Shown: positions 11,982 to 24,015 of the stretch, piece by piece | Layout of the letters: each line of letters begins with the position of its first letter | Position numbering within the stretch: position 1 is the stretch's first letter | Assembly: GCA_036971475.1 (NCBI GenBank) | Contig: JBAIZL010000008.1 | Span: forward strand, 3,384,501-3,448,500 | Reading direction: 5' to 3' | Length of the DNA: 64,000 nucleotides | DNA from: Prosapia bicincta | Lineage: Eukaryota; Arthropoda; Insecta; Hemiptera; Cercopidae | Translations under genes and position numbers: made by a program | The notes under the pieces: generated by a model | Databases searched by the model: none | What the model saw: the letters and a program-made list of their open reading frames with translations, nothing else | Told to the model about the DNA's origin: nothing

Positions 11982-12691
11982 CATACATTGTTTGTTCCTG
12001 TTATGATGTTATTAACGGGTTTTCGATTTTGGATTAAACTATCAATTCGGAGCACAAGTTATTTGGACGCACAGAGGTTAGTTTAGAATCCCTTATGGGC
12101 TGGGATTCACTTCGTTTAATTCAAGGTAGTTTTGCAGCTTTTATGAAATATAGTCATAAAACAAATCTCTAAGGTTTGTAAAATTAATTACTGTTATTAA
12201 AGGATTTCTAAACAAAATCTTTTTACAAATTTAGATTGTTTGTAAGACTGAAGTAACAATCATTTGAAAATATCAAATACAATTAGAATAAAATATGAAC
12301 TATTAATATTGTGTAGAATTGAAATTAATAGAATAGATTAAAGTAAAAATATATTTTATTAAAGATTGATTTTGCAATTTTTATATTATGAAATTATTTC
12401 TATTATAATCAGAAAAATCTATAGAAATGAGGAAAATGAAATATATATAATTAGTTCAAATCATATTTGTTCTCACTAAATAATCAATTTTTTAAAATAA
12501 TTATATAAACAGAAATGTTTTATCTCTTACAATTACTGAAGAAACAAGTTATTGATAATTTTCTTCATCGTGAATGTGAAATGTGTAAATATTTTAGTTT
12601 TGAAGTATTTTATAAAATAATTTTCTATGTTAATTAAATTTTTTGAAGTACTTAACTCTCTAAATTTAATAGTTCAAATTAATCTGGCTTA
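11980..12691. other. AT-rich DNA, no gene seen
   Basis: No supported feature. Confidence 0.4.
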
Positions 12692-12693
12692 TA

Positions 12694-13565
12694 CAGATGG
12701 TGGCTCAGAAATTTGCTGATTTAAGTAGTCAATAAAACAAAAAATATTAGAGATATCATTATAATTATTTTATATTGTAAAATACACCTACTGAATATTT
12801 GTAGTACATAGTTTTAAAATGACATTAGTTAAATGACCACCATTATTGTTAATAAATTGAGTAACCCCATGTTTGAAGTTCCACTCAAATCTTAACATAT
12901 CAACGACTATGTTAATGATGGCATGGCAAATTTTCTACAGATGACTTTGCTAGGTCCTTGGATGGTTATTGTAAACAATTAACTACAGATAACCTTATAA
13001 AAAAAGTTATACAGATCCAAATTGGGGGAACAAGCTTGTCACATGAGAAAACGAGTTTACCATGAGGCAAATTGCCCACTTCAGATGCATTTCGGAGGGC
13101 AAAAAAATATAATCAACAAGCTCTTGTTACACAGAAGTATTGTAGGGATGAAATATCAGTTCAAAATGAAGAAGTTTTCTTTACACTGGCAGCATTGTGT
13201 TTACGTTCAGAACGCCAAAGTGCAAAATGGCTTATTTACTCTCTCATTGTTTCTTGGTGTAGTAACAGTCTACCTACCTTCTAAACCACTTTTCACCATA
13301 CTTTCACTCATCCCAAATGTGTCTACCCATTTAATAATCAATTGCCGACCAGGTACCAGATCTGCAGGATGAGTATTGAAACAATTATGAAACACTCAAT
13401 GAGTTGCAATAATGGTCATTAAAAAAATAGTCCAACACAAAGTTGAAACTGTCTATTCAGGCACTCAACAAAACTTCAGGACCACTCTTTTTAAAGAGAT
13501 CCTCCCCACCACATAGAGCTGCTGGGCACGAAATACAAATCAGCAAGATTCAGAGCCACACCCTA
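12694..13565 (-). mobile_element. Tc1/mariner-type element relic
   Basis: The left end (cagatggtggctcagaaat…ttgctgattt) matches the inverted right end (complement of aaatcagcaagattcagagccacaccctat). TA dinucleotides at 12692-12693 and 13566-13567 fit the TA target duplication of this superfamily. The inside carries the broken transposase described separately. At 872 bp, part of the original length has been lost. Confidence 0.65.
12790..13400 (-). pseudogene. Tc1/mariner-superfamily transposase relic
   Basis: On the minus strand the N-terminal helix-turn-helix reads PADLVPGRQLIIKWVDTF. It is followed by GLEGR, TVTTPRNNERV and a broken R…RKHNAA stretch, as in the large arthropod family with GRPRTVRTPENIERVR. 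The opposite end reads VTQFINNNGGHLTNVILK, the family's usual C-terminus. The central DDE region is gone between about 12960 and 13000, and several stops interrupt the rest. It cannot be active. Confidence 0.6.
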
Positions 13566-13567
13566 TA

Positions 13568-16500
13568 GTATCAATTTCACTGCAAGTCATTCTTTATCTT
13601 GAAAAGACTACATTAATCATTGAAACACATAAGTAGGTAAATAACAACTATAAATAACCATCAATTTTAACATTGAAATGCTTAACAATAATCTTGCTTT
13701 GATTAATTCATTTTCACGTTATATATATTTATGTGTGTGTGTGTGTTGACCTTGATAACTGTTAATTTAAATTTTACGAATCAGTATGTTAAATACTAAT
13801 GTTGTAAAGTTTTTCGAAAATAAAATTTATCGTTTTAAGAATGTATCTATGTACATATATAAAACTTTAAACAATGAAATGTATATGTAATAACTTTGTA
13901 TATTTTATAGTTTGTATTTAACCGTTTCAATGTTTAGTTTACTCTTTACAAGATAAATAATGACTTTTAGTAAAATTGAAATTATAAACCAGACTAGTTC
14001 GAAATGTTAAATTTGTGTAGATTAAGTACTTCTAAAAATTTAATTAAACATAGAATATTATTAAAAATTTTACTTCAGATAATTATTAAGTACCTAATAT
14101 ATTCTAAATTTATTTGTGTATATACATACTTCCAGTAATTTGAGCATAATTAATTTTATAGTGAACCTACATAACATTTCCTATTATTTTTTAACAATAA
14201 ATTTGCATGATCCTGTTGTTATTGCAAATGATTAGAAAGTATGGATTGCTCAAACTGGCTTTTAATTTTCTGCATCCCACATTTAAATTGTAGTTTAGAG
14301 TCTACAGTTAACTGATAGCATGGGAACCCCCAGTAGCATATTTGATGATACTTAATATATACTTTAAATATAAAAAACTTTGATTCACAATAATTAGACT
14401 TTACTAGTTTACACGTTTCAGGCAATATAAATTGTTCAGTTTCGTGGCAAATAGTCAGTGTCCTCTACTCTATACAAAGAGAAAAGGGGCTCTATGCATC
14501 TCTAGAATTTCTTATGATTTGATATCAGGAGACCATTTTGATTATTTTGATAATCCAAATATAGCCTGAATCTGTCTAATAAAAAAACTAACTAATGGTA
14601 AATATAAATTATTTAATATTTCTGGAGTGGTTTATTATCTTTATTGTTTCAAAATTTGGTATATGCTTGAAATCTTGCTATAGTGTGTTAGAGAGAGAGT
14701 TTGTACACATGTTCTTATATACAGATATAAATATGTGTGTTATGTGTACTTGAAAAGCTCGGTTTTAAAACAGTTCTATTCAAATTTACTGTATGTTCAA
14801 AACTGTTACTAGCAGAAACAATTGATTAGTGTAATGGCCAGAATTTTTAAAGATAATTCTTGACGAATATTTGTCCCCACTAAATCTATTGCAGTCACAT
14901 CAGAATCTATTGTAGATTCTATTGTTTTAATATAGGGCTAGAATATTTGTTTTCTATAATATTTGCAGATATACTTTCTAAACGTTTGTTCATTTTATAG
15001 TTGTTTTTAAATTTCATTATGAAAGTGTTAGTAGAATTTTGAGATGTAAAACTGGCTTTACACAAATAATGTTCAAAGTATATTTTTACTTATTGGAAGA
15101 ATATAATATTACTAATCATGTATTGAACTTTAAGCGGTGTTCAACTTATATTTTTTTAAATATCGATCAATGATAATTGGAGTTTAGATATCAATAAATC
15201 TTTTAAAAATAAGACATATCAGTATGATGAAAATATTCTCAGCACTGGCATAGTCAACAACAATGATAACATTTGAGAGATATTCAACACTGCCAAGTAC
15301 CAAACTTTGTATTACTATTGGTATCACTTGCGGCAAAAAACTACTAATTACTGATATATTTCAGCAGTCGTGTTTTGCACTAGGTCAGAACATTGTCAAT
15401 GGTCTAAGTCACAGACAGCTCTTAAAAAAAAAACCTCAAGATGTACAACTCAAAAACTACAAGGTTTAAACATTGTATGTAAATTTTCCTAATTTAACAA
15501 AAAACAATTTTATATATAATGCTTCTTGTCTGTGATGTTTTCATTAACACATAGTTCCAGTCAAATGTTTTACCATATACTAATATAATTTAGACAAATA
15601 CTCAGAAGTTGTGATACTAGTGTTATTAGTTCTTTTTATAGTTTTCTTCCTGTTTATGGTTTGCTATGACCTAAATGTAATTTTTACACACATATTTATT
15701 TTCTATACAAATTTCTAAAAGATATACAAGTAATAAAGAAATTTACTTTATTACTTTTAATACATTTTCTAAGTTTGTAATTTTTTTATTGTAGAAAACC
15801 CAAATATTATTAGAACTGCTTCATGTCTATAATCAAACATTGCATTGAAAAGTTGAGTTGTAAACAGAGTTTTCCTCATTTCTATTTTAATACAAAATTG
15901 TAGATTTATGTATCTAAAATATGTATTAAATACTTGGATTCATTTTTTGTAAAGGTTGGTTTTAAAATGGATATAAGCTACATTCTATTTCTTGTCTATG
16001 TGATGTAGAATTTCAGATACTCCCAACAGGTTATTTTTAAAAGTTAATTTTATATTTAATCTTAACTAGCAGTTATTTATTACTTACCTAAATTTTAATA
16101 AATCAAGTAATTTCCAAATATTTCTAATGTAAAGATATATTCATGTCATGGTGAATTATTACTCAGTATTTTCATACTTGCAACTTACCATATAAATTTT
16201 AAACAAATATTTAATTAAGGAACTAATTCTTATAGATAGAGCATAACTGTTAGATTTTATTACTCTTATAATATTAAAATTTGTGTCTAAATGTGTTTTA
16301 TATAGTCAATGGGCTTTTACATTTTTGAATAGTTTTTCCTAAAATCAGATGTAGTTAGAAATTTTGAATTCTTTATTTGTAGTTTGTAGTAGTAATGTTT
16401 GTTCACTCGTTTATAACCATGAACAGTTCGATATATATTTATTGTTGTTTTATAAAATCTACTGTGATAAGTGTGTTGTGTTTAGGCGTGAAAAGAGCTG

Positions 16501-18566
16501 CAATCAATTTATATTGTGATTGCTCATGATCGCCTTAATTCCCTGTCCCTTGAATCCCAGCCCTTATTGTTATTGCTGTTTATTATTATGTGCCAATTGA
16601 GACTGTGTGTAGTATTGTAGAGTACAATAACTTATAAGTTCCTTTGTTACCTTTCTAGATCAATGCTGATTGTACAAATTCAGTTTAAGATAATTAATTG
16701 GCCTACTTTGGTCAAGGGGGTGTGCAGGAATGAATTAATCATTGAGTATTATTAACTATAATTGTTTTTGGTAATTTATCATTTATTATAATTGTAGCTC
16801 ATTCTTATGGTGTTCTACAAATTTATTTCAGTGTAGTATTTTAAGAAATAGTGGTGTATACCATATTCGAATTTATACTACTTATGAATGCCTGAATTTT
16901 GTAGTTCATTACGTTCGGTGAATCTTATTAATCACTTAAACAATAGTTTATGACTATCCGAAGTTTAAATTTTGTAAATGTATATGAATGGTTTCTAACA
17001 ATATATTTTTTATTATTAAAAAAAATAGAAAGTTATTAGATTCTTTGTTTTGAATTAAAGCAAGATTGACTTTATTATGGGTATTTTTCAAAATATCATA
17101 CTATGATGCTGATGAGAGTGCACATCCCCTTAGTAGTTATTTCCCTAATGCTCTATAAAATGTTAAGGATTATCATTTCCTGTTATACTAGTCAGAAAAG
17201 AACAAGAAGAGTATAAATTTTTTTAGGAAAATAATGAGTGAGGGGGAATGTATTGTTATATTTTAAGAAATTGTGAATTTATAAAATAACTAATCTTGAT
17301 GTGTATTCTAATTGTTAAAAGTGTAATTCAGTTAATGAAAAAGAAAAAAAGAAAAAATATGTATATTTGTGATTAAAACGCAGGGTGTTTAGGATACAAT
17401 CAAATAACCTTCCCTTTTTTACTCTGACTGTTGTAACCTTCCCTTGTCTCATGAATTCAAATCAACTATGAATAAATGTAAAGATACTGTTTTGTTTCCT
17501 TGAAAACACCAAGTAGCTACAGAGCATAAATGTACCAGTTCCTTTATTTGAATACTCCCACATTGTTGGATAATATCTAGTTTGTTATTTAAATAATTTT
17601 AACTCATTTGTCTTTACAATAAATTCATTTGTATAGTATTTGATGTGAACTAAAGGGGAGTAGTCAGTGTGTTTTGTATTAATTTAGCATTATTATGTCT
17701 TCCACTGTAGTAGATGGTAGGCTAGTTACACAGGATAAAATACAAACAATAAAAGAGAATTAAGTGAAGCAATTCCTAAACAAAATGGAGCTATTTTAGT
17801 TGTGCTGGTGAAGATATAATTTATTAGACCTCTATTAGAAGATTTGCAACTATTTGTATAGCTTTATTTTTGTTGTTTTTTTTTATTGCATGAAAATAAC
17901 ATAATATTTATTTAAAAAATTACACACACTAACAGCTTGATTTCATGGGTAAATATTAAGCTAATTTTTATGTGAGGGATAAAATTTTTCAAGTTAGTTT
18001 AAAAGTTAATAATGGGAATATAGATATAAAAAAACGCTGAAAATAAGATATCTTTATATATTACCAGGCAATAAAGTAGCTCTGCTGAAGAATATTGTTT
18101 GTAATTTAATTGTATACAGTTTTAAAGTTTTTTTATATGTAGCAATAAATAGAAACAGATGGACTAATGTAAACAAAAAATGAATATTATTTCATGTTTT
18201 GTAACATTATCGTTGTATTTCATAAATACATCTCATTAGAAAATAAAGAGTATGGAAGGTCCCCTTGAGTTTCACTATCATATTATAATGATTATATAAT
18301 TCTCAATACATATCATTTTTTTAATGTTGTTTGTATAGTTTTGTTTAAAAATCAATTTGTATTGTAGTGGATCTATTTTATAATTATTGTATGTTATTTA
18401 TGATTATAACATTAAGAAAGTATAGACAGGGCAATAAAGACATATTTTGACTAGATTAGAAATTTCAAGTGTAGTTTTTTATTTATAGACTCCAACTCCT
18501 TTTAGAAATGTAGAAAAAAGTTATTTCGTTGTTAAAAGATTATTTTCATATTTTTAAAAATATTAA
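13568..18566. other. AT-rich DNA, no gene seen
   Basis: Five kilobases without recognisable genes. A (GT)n run lies at 13733-13745. A slightly GC-richer patch at 16480-16620 has no frame I recognise. Intron or intergenic DNA is likely. Confidence 0.4.
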
Positions 18567-18568
18567 TA

Positions 18569-19515
18569 CAGTAGAGTCTCAAAGATTCGAGTCCTGATTT
18601 TTTGAACTTCCGTTAAATTCGAGCTTATTTCTATTTTACTTATTTGGAAACAAATTCAAATTATTTACTGTTAGATAATGTACTGTCACATCTCAATGAA
18701 GATCAACTGTTCTCTGATGATATCAGTGCTTTATATTCTCATGTAAATGGTGTGACCCTAATCCAACCGATGGATCAGAATGCTCAGGAATGTATGAAAA
18801 ACCTTACCTTTTACAAATTCTCTTGGAAGACTGAAGGGGAAGAAAGAATTGTAGGCTCTCTACAATTGTAGTTAAGGGAGTTGTATACTGGATAGCCGAA
18901 TCATGGAACAAATAACAGAAGAAACATCAAGTAATTTGTGGAATAAAATCTTGAGTCATAATGAAACTGTTGACTGTGTTATTGTTCCACAAGAAACAGA
19001 TTTAACATTTCTTATCAAGAAACTACCAGGTCTTGAAAATTCTGATAATACGGGTGAAGTCAATGGATAAGTAATGATGAAAAATTTGAGATAACACATG
19101 TTACGATTATTGAAATAGCACAAAAAACGTCTGAAGGCAGTGATCACAAGAATCAGATGAAGGTTCTACCGAGACAATACAAGAAGGGAGAATTAGTCAC
19201 GTTGAAGGAACGACAGCCTTGGAAACGGCACTACAGTATATTAAACAACAAACAGACACCTCACCAACAGATGGTTGACGTCTGTGCGACACCACAGCAT
19301 GAAAATGATTGGATAAGCAGACGCAGAAGACACTTAACAACTTTTTCTAAAAAATGTAACAAACATTGAACAATGTATTCCAAAGTAATATTAAATGTAT
19401 GTAAGTACTGTAATCAATAAAGTTCTATAAAAGTATGTGCATTCTTAGTTATAGTCTTAAGGTTCATTAGAACTCCTATTTTTTCCATCTACCTTGAATT
19501 AGAGAGATTCTACTG
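18569..19515 (+). mobile_element. Tigger/pogo-type DNA transposon relic
   Basis: Starts CAGTAGAGTCTC and ends with the complement of CAGTAGAATCTC. TA is present on both outer sides (18567-18568, 19516-19517). This is the hallmark end and target site of Tigger/pogo elements of the Tc1/mariner superfamily. The 947-bp body holds the second half of a transposase in pieces. Confidence 0.85.
18644..19369 (+). pseudogene. Tigger/pogo transposase remnant
   Basis: The first open piece reads LLLDNVLSHLNED (second DDE aspartate region, usually LLLDNAPAH) and GVTLIQPMDQNAQECMKN (usually TSLIQPMDQGVI). After 18871 other frames give VVYWIAESWN, then QYIKQQTDTS and finally RRRRHLTTFSKK, the usual C-terminal tail. 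The N-terminal CENP-B-like half is missing, and at least two frameshifts and several stops break it. This is a decayed copy. Confidence 0.8.
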
Positions 19516-19649
19516 TATTATAAATATATAAGCTACAGCTAGCTCATTTAAGTTTTGTTATTAAGTTCTATTTCTTAAATATGTTACCATTCTTGCACTA
19601 GGTTCCTTAAATTGAAGTTTTAATGTACAACACTTGATATTTTTTTGTT

Positions 19650-19920
19650 TACTGGTGATGGGTGTTCCAGGAGATATATTCAGGTTGATATATTCCATTG
19701 TCAACTCAGGCCATAACTGATTTTTTTAGTTGTTATATGTATGGGTAGGAAAATGATATTAGATGGCTTTTAAGGAGTTTTGGAGGTTATAATCTCAAAT
19801 AATATATGTGAATTATAATGTAATTTGGAGTTGTGTATTTGTGTTGGGTGTAACTTGTAATGATAGTATATTTCATACTGTTCAGATGTGTGGTTTTGGT
19901 TACATTTGTTTTGTTTAAGT
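19650..19920 (-). mobile_element. Penelope-like element, 3' end fragment
   Basis: The minus strand reads the end of a GIY-YIG endonuclease (HKQNKCNQ…EQYEIYYHYKLHPTQI in one frame). It then runs to a 3' tail whose complement contains tccattgtcaactcag. The same endonuclease end and tail occur at 41.7-42.4 kb and, inverted, immediately to the right. It is 5'-truncated and frameshifted. Confidence 0.7.
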
Positions 19921-19922
19921 AA

Positions 19923-20290
19923 GTGCTACATAGACCAAAGGGGAAGATTATTTTGCCAAGAACACATAAAAACACTCAAGAAAACTTTGCTGAACACTTC
20001 ATATCCACAACTACACAAACATCAAACATACTAATTTTTCACAAACAAAACAAAAATAATCAATTCCTCATAACCAAACAGTACAAAATATACAAACATT
20101 ACATACTACAGCCAACACAGATACTCAACACCCAAACTACATTATAATTCACATATGTTTTTTGACATAACAGTCCAAACACATTAAAAAATTACCTAAC
20201 ATCCCCATCCTGCCCAACCCCACCCTAACCTAATACAACCAACATGTTGATTACGATCTGAGTTGACATGGGATGTATACTCCAAAACGG
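19923..20290 (+). mobile_element. Penelope-like element, 3' end fragment (inverted partner)
   Basis: The plus strand reads the C-terminal part of the same GIY-YIG endonuclease type (LITKQYKIYKHYILQPTQILNTQ) and then the tail …gatctgagttgacatggga. Together with the fragment at 19.65-19.92 kb it forms a head-to-head inverted pair, an arrangement often seen for Penelope-like insertions. The catalytic GIY-YIG residues are not included here. Confidence 0.65.
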
Positions 20291-20347
20291 ACATCCTCAT
20301 TAAACAGAAACACAAGTGCTAATGCAGTAAATCATGATGTATCAATA

Positions 20348-20353
20348 GACTTC
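20348..20353. repeat. 6-bp target site duplication of the Polinton (left)
   Basis: gacttc directly precedes AGTAGATG and is repeated exactly at 41010-41015 after CATCTACT. Six bp is the length produced by Polinton integrases. Confidence 0.95.
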
Positions 20354-20917
20354 AGTAGATGTCAAAACCACAGTTTCAGCCCAACAGGTGGTTTTGATGA
20401 AAAATACGTTAATTTTCCGTTAGAAACGGTTAGGTGGGGTATGAGGGGTTGGTTTCAGCGATTATTGGAGGGTGAGGTGAATGGTATGAGGTCTGGAATG
20501 TGCGCTGTTGTGCGCGGTTGTGCGTGTGTGTATGTGGCAGGTGTTTTTTTTAGAAATACGTTAATTTTCCGTTAAAGACCGTTAGGTGAGGTAGTATGGG
20601 TTGGTTGGTGATATGGGTGTTGGCTGTTGTGTGATGTAATTAGAAGCCTGTTCGGACATGTTGGGGGGTAATGTAAAAACCGTTGTTTACCTAGAGAATG
20701 TGTGTATTATATTCTGTACCCAGTTCGTTGCTGACCTATATTTTTACTATAACGTCGCGTTTGTACGGTTGAAATCCGTTACGAGGTGATGGGATTATTT
20801 TCGCTATAAAAATGTGTCAGTCGCAAAGACTGAACGGTGACTTCTCTGTTTGTTCTCCAGATCTTTACTGGTTAAAAAATGTAAAAGCATGTTAATTTAT
20901 TGATATAGGTTCCTCGC
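20354..20917 (+). repeat. Polinton left terminal inverted repeat
   Basis: Matches the complement of 40446-41009 over 564 bp, ending at ggttcctcgc. One difference is seen near the tip (ggtgg against ggcgg). Within it a block of about 40 bp (aaatacgttaattttccgtt…gttaggtg) occurs twice, at 20402-20441 and 20554-20592. Confidence 0.95.
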
Positions 20918-21121
20918 TCGTGAGCTAATGTGTTTACACATCGTTGTGCTAGCGATTGTTTGTTGTAACAGGTATTTGGCCTGAATAAATTGTTTTTAAA
21001 AACCTACCTCTGTTTCGAGTTATAATCATGTTCGGACCATTGAAAAGTGTTTTTAAGACTTTACCTGCGCGCTTGTACGTGCGAGTGCTCACGATTGTGT
21101 GACGTAATTAAAAGAGTAGCG

Positions 21122-21129
21122 TATATAAA
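21122..21129 (+). promoter_or_regulatory. TATA box of RING gene
   Basis: TATATAAA lies 57 bp before the RING ATG. Similar spacing is seen for several other genes of the element. Confidence 0.5.
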
Positions 21130-21178
21130 CTGCAATAGCTATCAAAAAAGTAACATTTGCCGTTCAGATTGACTAGCG

Positions 21179-21439
21179 ATGGACATCGTACAAATGGGGA
21201 AAAGCAAGGCATTCGTTCCCGTTGACAGTTTCAGGGAGAAGGCTTTAGTTACTAGGAAGACCTCATTGGCAGCAGATATACTTCGTGCAGAATGTAAAAT
21301 CTGTCTATCAGAAGAAGTTCAAGTGGTTTATTTACCCTGCAGACACGTTATTGCTTGTTTGCTTTGCGGATTAGCCTGCAAAACTTGCGGAATTTGCAGA
21401 GAAACTGTTGACTCTATTATGAGAATTTATCTTTCCTAA
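21179..21439 (+). CDS. IAP-type RING finger protein
   Basis: This is an 86-residue protein whose C-terminal half is a C3HC4 RING with the spacing C-x2-C-x11-C-x-H-x3-C-x2-C-x6-C-x2-C (from about residue 39). It ends RIYLS, like the end of inhibitor-of-apoptosis proteins and their RtFLS tails. RING domains of this group are E3 ubiquitin ligases that act with BIR domains to block caspases. This protein has no BIR. A BIR-only protein is encoded 13 kb away at 34042. The first 38 residues are not recognised. It stands alone next to the left end with its own TATA box. An anti-apoptotic or ubiquitin-ligase role is inferred from the family. Confidence 0.85.
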   Translation: MDIVQMGKSKAFVPVDSFREKALVTRKTSLAADILRAECKICLSEEVQVVYLPCRHVIACLLCGLACKTCGICRETVDSIMRIYLS

Positions 21440-21841
21440 CATTTGTAATAATTTTTTGTTTAACAACAATATTTCTTTTTAATAGTATAATTATTGTAAC
21501 TTATTATTTAAAAAATATATATTATGTCTTGTAGAAAAAATGTAATTTTGTGTTTGCTTTGACCAAGCTTAAGTCATTTTACACCTTTGCTCAACTAAAA
21601 ATCCTCTATTTTATTAATATTCAAACATCAAACAATACACACACACACACACACAAGTGTTGGGCATAGTTGATATCCACGACATACTTGTGTGTGTTTG
21701 TTTTGAAATACAATGCAATTACGTTAGGATTAATAAAACTCACACTGACAGGTGTTAAGACAGGTGTTGTGGGGGACGGGTAAAACTAGGTTTGATGAAC
21801 TCATAGGGGGGCAGGTGTTGCACTGCATGTAGGTATAGCTC

Positions 21842-21849
21842 TATATAAA
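21842..21849 (+). promoter_or_regulatory. TATA-like box without an obvious downstream gene
   Basis: TATATAAA, followed by gagcgaaacg and a T/C-rich start-like region, resembles the other promoters of the element. No long frame follows; the tandem duplication begins 37 bp further on. Confidence 0.3.
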
Positions 21850-21885
21850 CGAGCGAAACGTTTAGAGACTGTTCACTTCTATGCA

Positions 21886-22477
21886 TGACTTTATAGAGTG
21901 AATACTATGTTCTTGTTAGCTTTTAAGATATTTCAATGTTTTAATATATTTTTTATTCCCTTGTATTTTATATAGGTTAATTTGGTTTTATGCTTTGTAA
22001 AGAAGGTATGCACCCAGAGATAACGGTTTTTTGCGGTTCAAAATAAGTAACCATGCTTGAAACCCAAAAAATCTGCGACAATATCGCCAGTTGTATATTG
22101 TTCGCATATCTTGGTCATATCTTATTTCCAAAGCATATAATTTGAGATAACATCTCTGTATTGTGAGTTTTTGTTAGCTTGTGACTTTATAGAGATAATA
22201 CTATGTTCTTGTTAGCTTTTAAGATATTTCAATGTTTTAATATATTTTTTATTCCCTTGTATTTTATATAGGTTACTTTGGTTTTATGCTTTGTAAAGAA
22301 GGTATGCACCCAGAGATAACGGTTTTTTGCGGTTCAAAATAAGTAACCATGCTTGAAACCCAAAAAATCTGCGACAATATCGCCAGTTGTATATTGTTCG
22401 CATATCTTGGTCATATCTTATTTCCAAAGCATATAATTTGAGATAACATCTCTGTATTGTGAGTTTTTGTTAGCTTG
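21886..22477. repeat. 296-bp tandem direct duplication
   Basis: Copy 1 is 21886-22181 and copy 2 is 22182-22477. They are nearly identical (for example gagtgaat against gagataat, and gttaattt against gttacttt). Each contains cagagataacggttttttg and ends tgttagcttg. No frame is conserved, which suggests a recent duplication of non-coding sequence. Confidence 0.9.
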
Positions 22478-22653
22478 TTAAGAAATACAATTATAATATA
22501 TGTTTATTCCTTGTTGTACTTTATATAGCTCACTTTGGTTTACATTATATTATTTAATTTTTTTGTGCATGTTAGACTAAATGTTTAGATGTATTTTGTG
22601 GTTGCATGTTAAATTTTATTTTTATAATTATAGCATAAACACAGCATGTTTTT

Positions 22654-22826
22654 CAGGTTAAAATAATTATATATGTATTTCTTCCAGGTTTATATAAATA
22701 ATACCAATATTTATTCTTGTTTCAGCAGTTTTTTCAGGTTAAAATAATTATATCTTTATTTATTTCAGGTTTTATATAAATAATACCAATATTTATTCTT
22801 GTTTATTTTTCAGGTATTATAAACAA
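22654..22826. repeat. 81-bp imperfect tandem repeats with ttcaggt motifs
   Basis: Copies start at 22654 and 22735, with a shorter one at 22811. A diverged relative lies at 23134-23180. Each has caggttaaaataattata and, in the first two, aataccaatatttattcttg. The recurring pyrimidine-cag-gt pattern looks like splice acceptors but no exon is evident. Confidence 0.7.
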
Positions 22827-23167
22827 TATTACTCCTACTTTCATGTTTACCTCAGGAATCTTGATTGTTTCTGATTTTGATCAATCCCCCCCTAATGTGA
22901 TTTTTATTGGGTATCTTTTAATTACTTCAAGCCCATGTCTGGAGTATATTACACATAAGCACGTGCTATATATGTAGTTGGAACAGAATGGGGTATCTCA
23001 TGAGGTGAAAATCAATTTCGTAAAATTATTGTTGATTTAGTCTTGTGGAATACATAAATTGTTATTCAAAATACCGAAAATCACATATTTGGGGGGGGGG
23101 GAATTTAATAACATTTTTTTATTGTTTACTTTTCAGGTAAAATAATATATGTTTCTTACTTCCAGGT

Positions 23168-23653
23168 TTACATCATTAATATCCCTAATACTCCTTCCTC
23201 TTTCACGCACGCTAAGGCTATCTCCGGATAGTTTGTCTGGGGGCAACCCGGGCAAAGCGTGTTCTCCTGGACATCATTGTTTCTGTTCACTGGGAGCTTG
23301 ATATCCAACCCCCCACCCCACCCACCTTTTTTGTCTTTTCCCCGAGGTGAGTAAACGTAGCGGATGATTGGCGAGATGAATTTCGCGTCATTCGTTGCGT
23401 CACCCGGCTTCCAATAGTCATACAGCAAGAACGAATTCAGCGTATGTCTATTATTCACTTACACCCCAATCCCTCTAGGTTGCCGTTGGTCTATTCGGCT
23501 GGTGACGTGAAGAATTGCGTTCCAGTCCAGTAGAGCGCCTAGGGATCCCTTTGTGCAGAGTGTTACAAGGAGGATATTCAGTACATTCTGCTTAGAGTCA
23601 CTCCTTCCTATTCTTTCCCATAGTTTTAAGGAAAAAAAATTTTTAATATTCAA
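23168..23653 (-). other. uncertain minus-strand reading frame, one in-frame stop
   Basis: Two open stretches lie in the same minus-strand frame, separated by a single TAA at about 23459-23461. The stop sits in ggtgtaagtg, which also looks like a splice donor. The readings (…RGIGV, then NNRHTLNSFLLYDYWKPG…) match no family I know. The block is GC-richer than its surroundings. It could be a decayed or spliced accessory gene, or chance. Confidence 0.2.
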
Positions 23654-23954
23654 ACGACCTTGACCCAGTTTTTAGCTGGAAGAAAATGCTTCACACATTT
23701 TCCAAAGCTTGTATTAAAGTTATAATACGTTCTGTTACCTCCTACACCGAAAAAAATAATAATAAGTTCAATTCCCCCCGCAGAGTTACTTCAATTTGTG
23801 ATTTGGAACACTTCAATTCCTTCCACCTCCCCCGATATCTTCTTTACTCAACTATTCTACTATGTTAAACCTCACCTACCTCTTCACATCCAAAACGTCA
23901 TTCTCCCCCTCCCTTCCTAGTGATACAGTATAACCCCTCCTTCGTTTTAAATCG

Positions 23955-23962
23955 TATAAATA
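23955..23962 (+). promoter_or_regulatory. TATA box of gene at 24016
   Basis: TATAAATA, 61 bp before the ATG. Confidence 0.5.
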
Positions 23963-24015
23963 GCATAGACTCGCGATAACATCATCATTTTGCTTCTCAA
24001 TGTTATAGCTGAAGA

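Larger units (their letters stand above)
21440..23954. other. long non-coding left arm of the Polinton, repeat-rich
   Basis: About 2.5 kb without a convincing gene. It holds an (AC)n run at 21635-21654, a TATA-like box, a 296-bp tandem duplication, 81-bp imperfect repeats, a G run at 23091-23100 and an uncertain minus-strand frame. Everything else in the element is gene-dense, so this arm stands out. Confidence 0.6.

Noticed and set aside
11817..12086. open frame encoding alternating Ile-Tyr
   Set aside because: Translation of an (AT)n microsatellite; the same applies to frames at 50908-51261 and 58496-58687.
13022..13372. 116-residue plus-strand frame
   Set aside because: Opposite strand of the mariner-type transposase relic.
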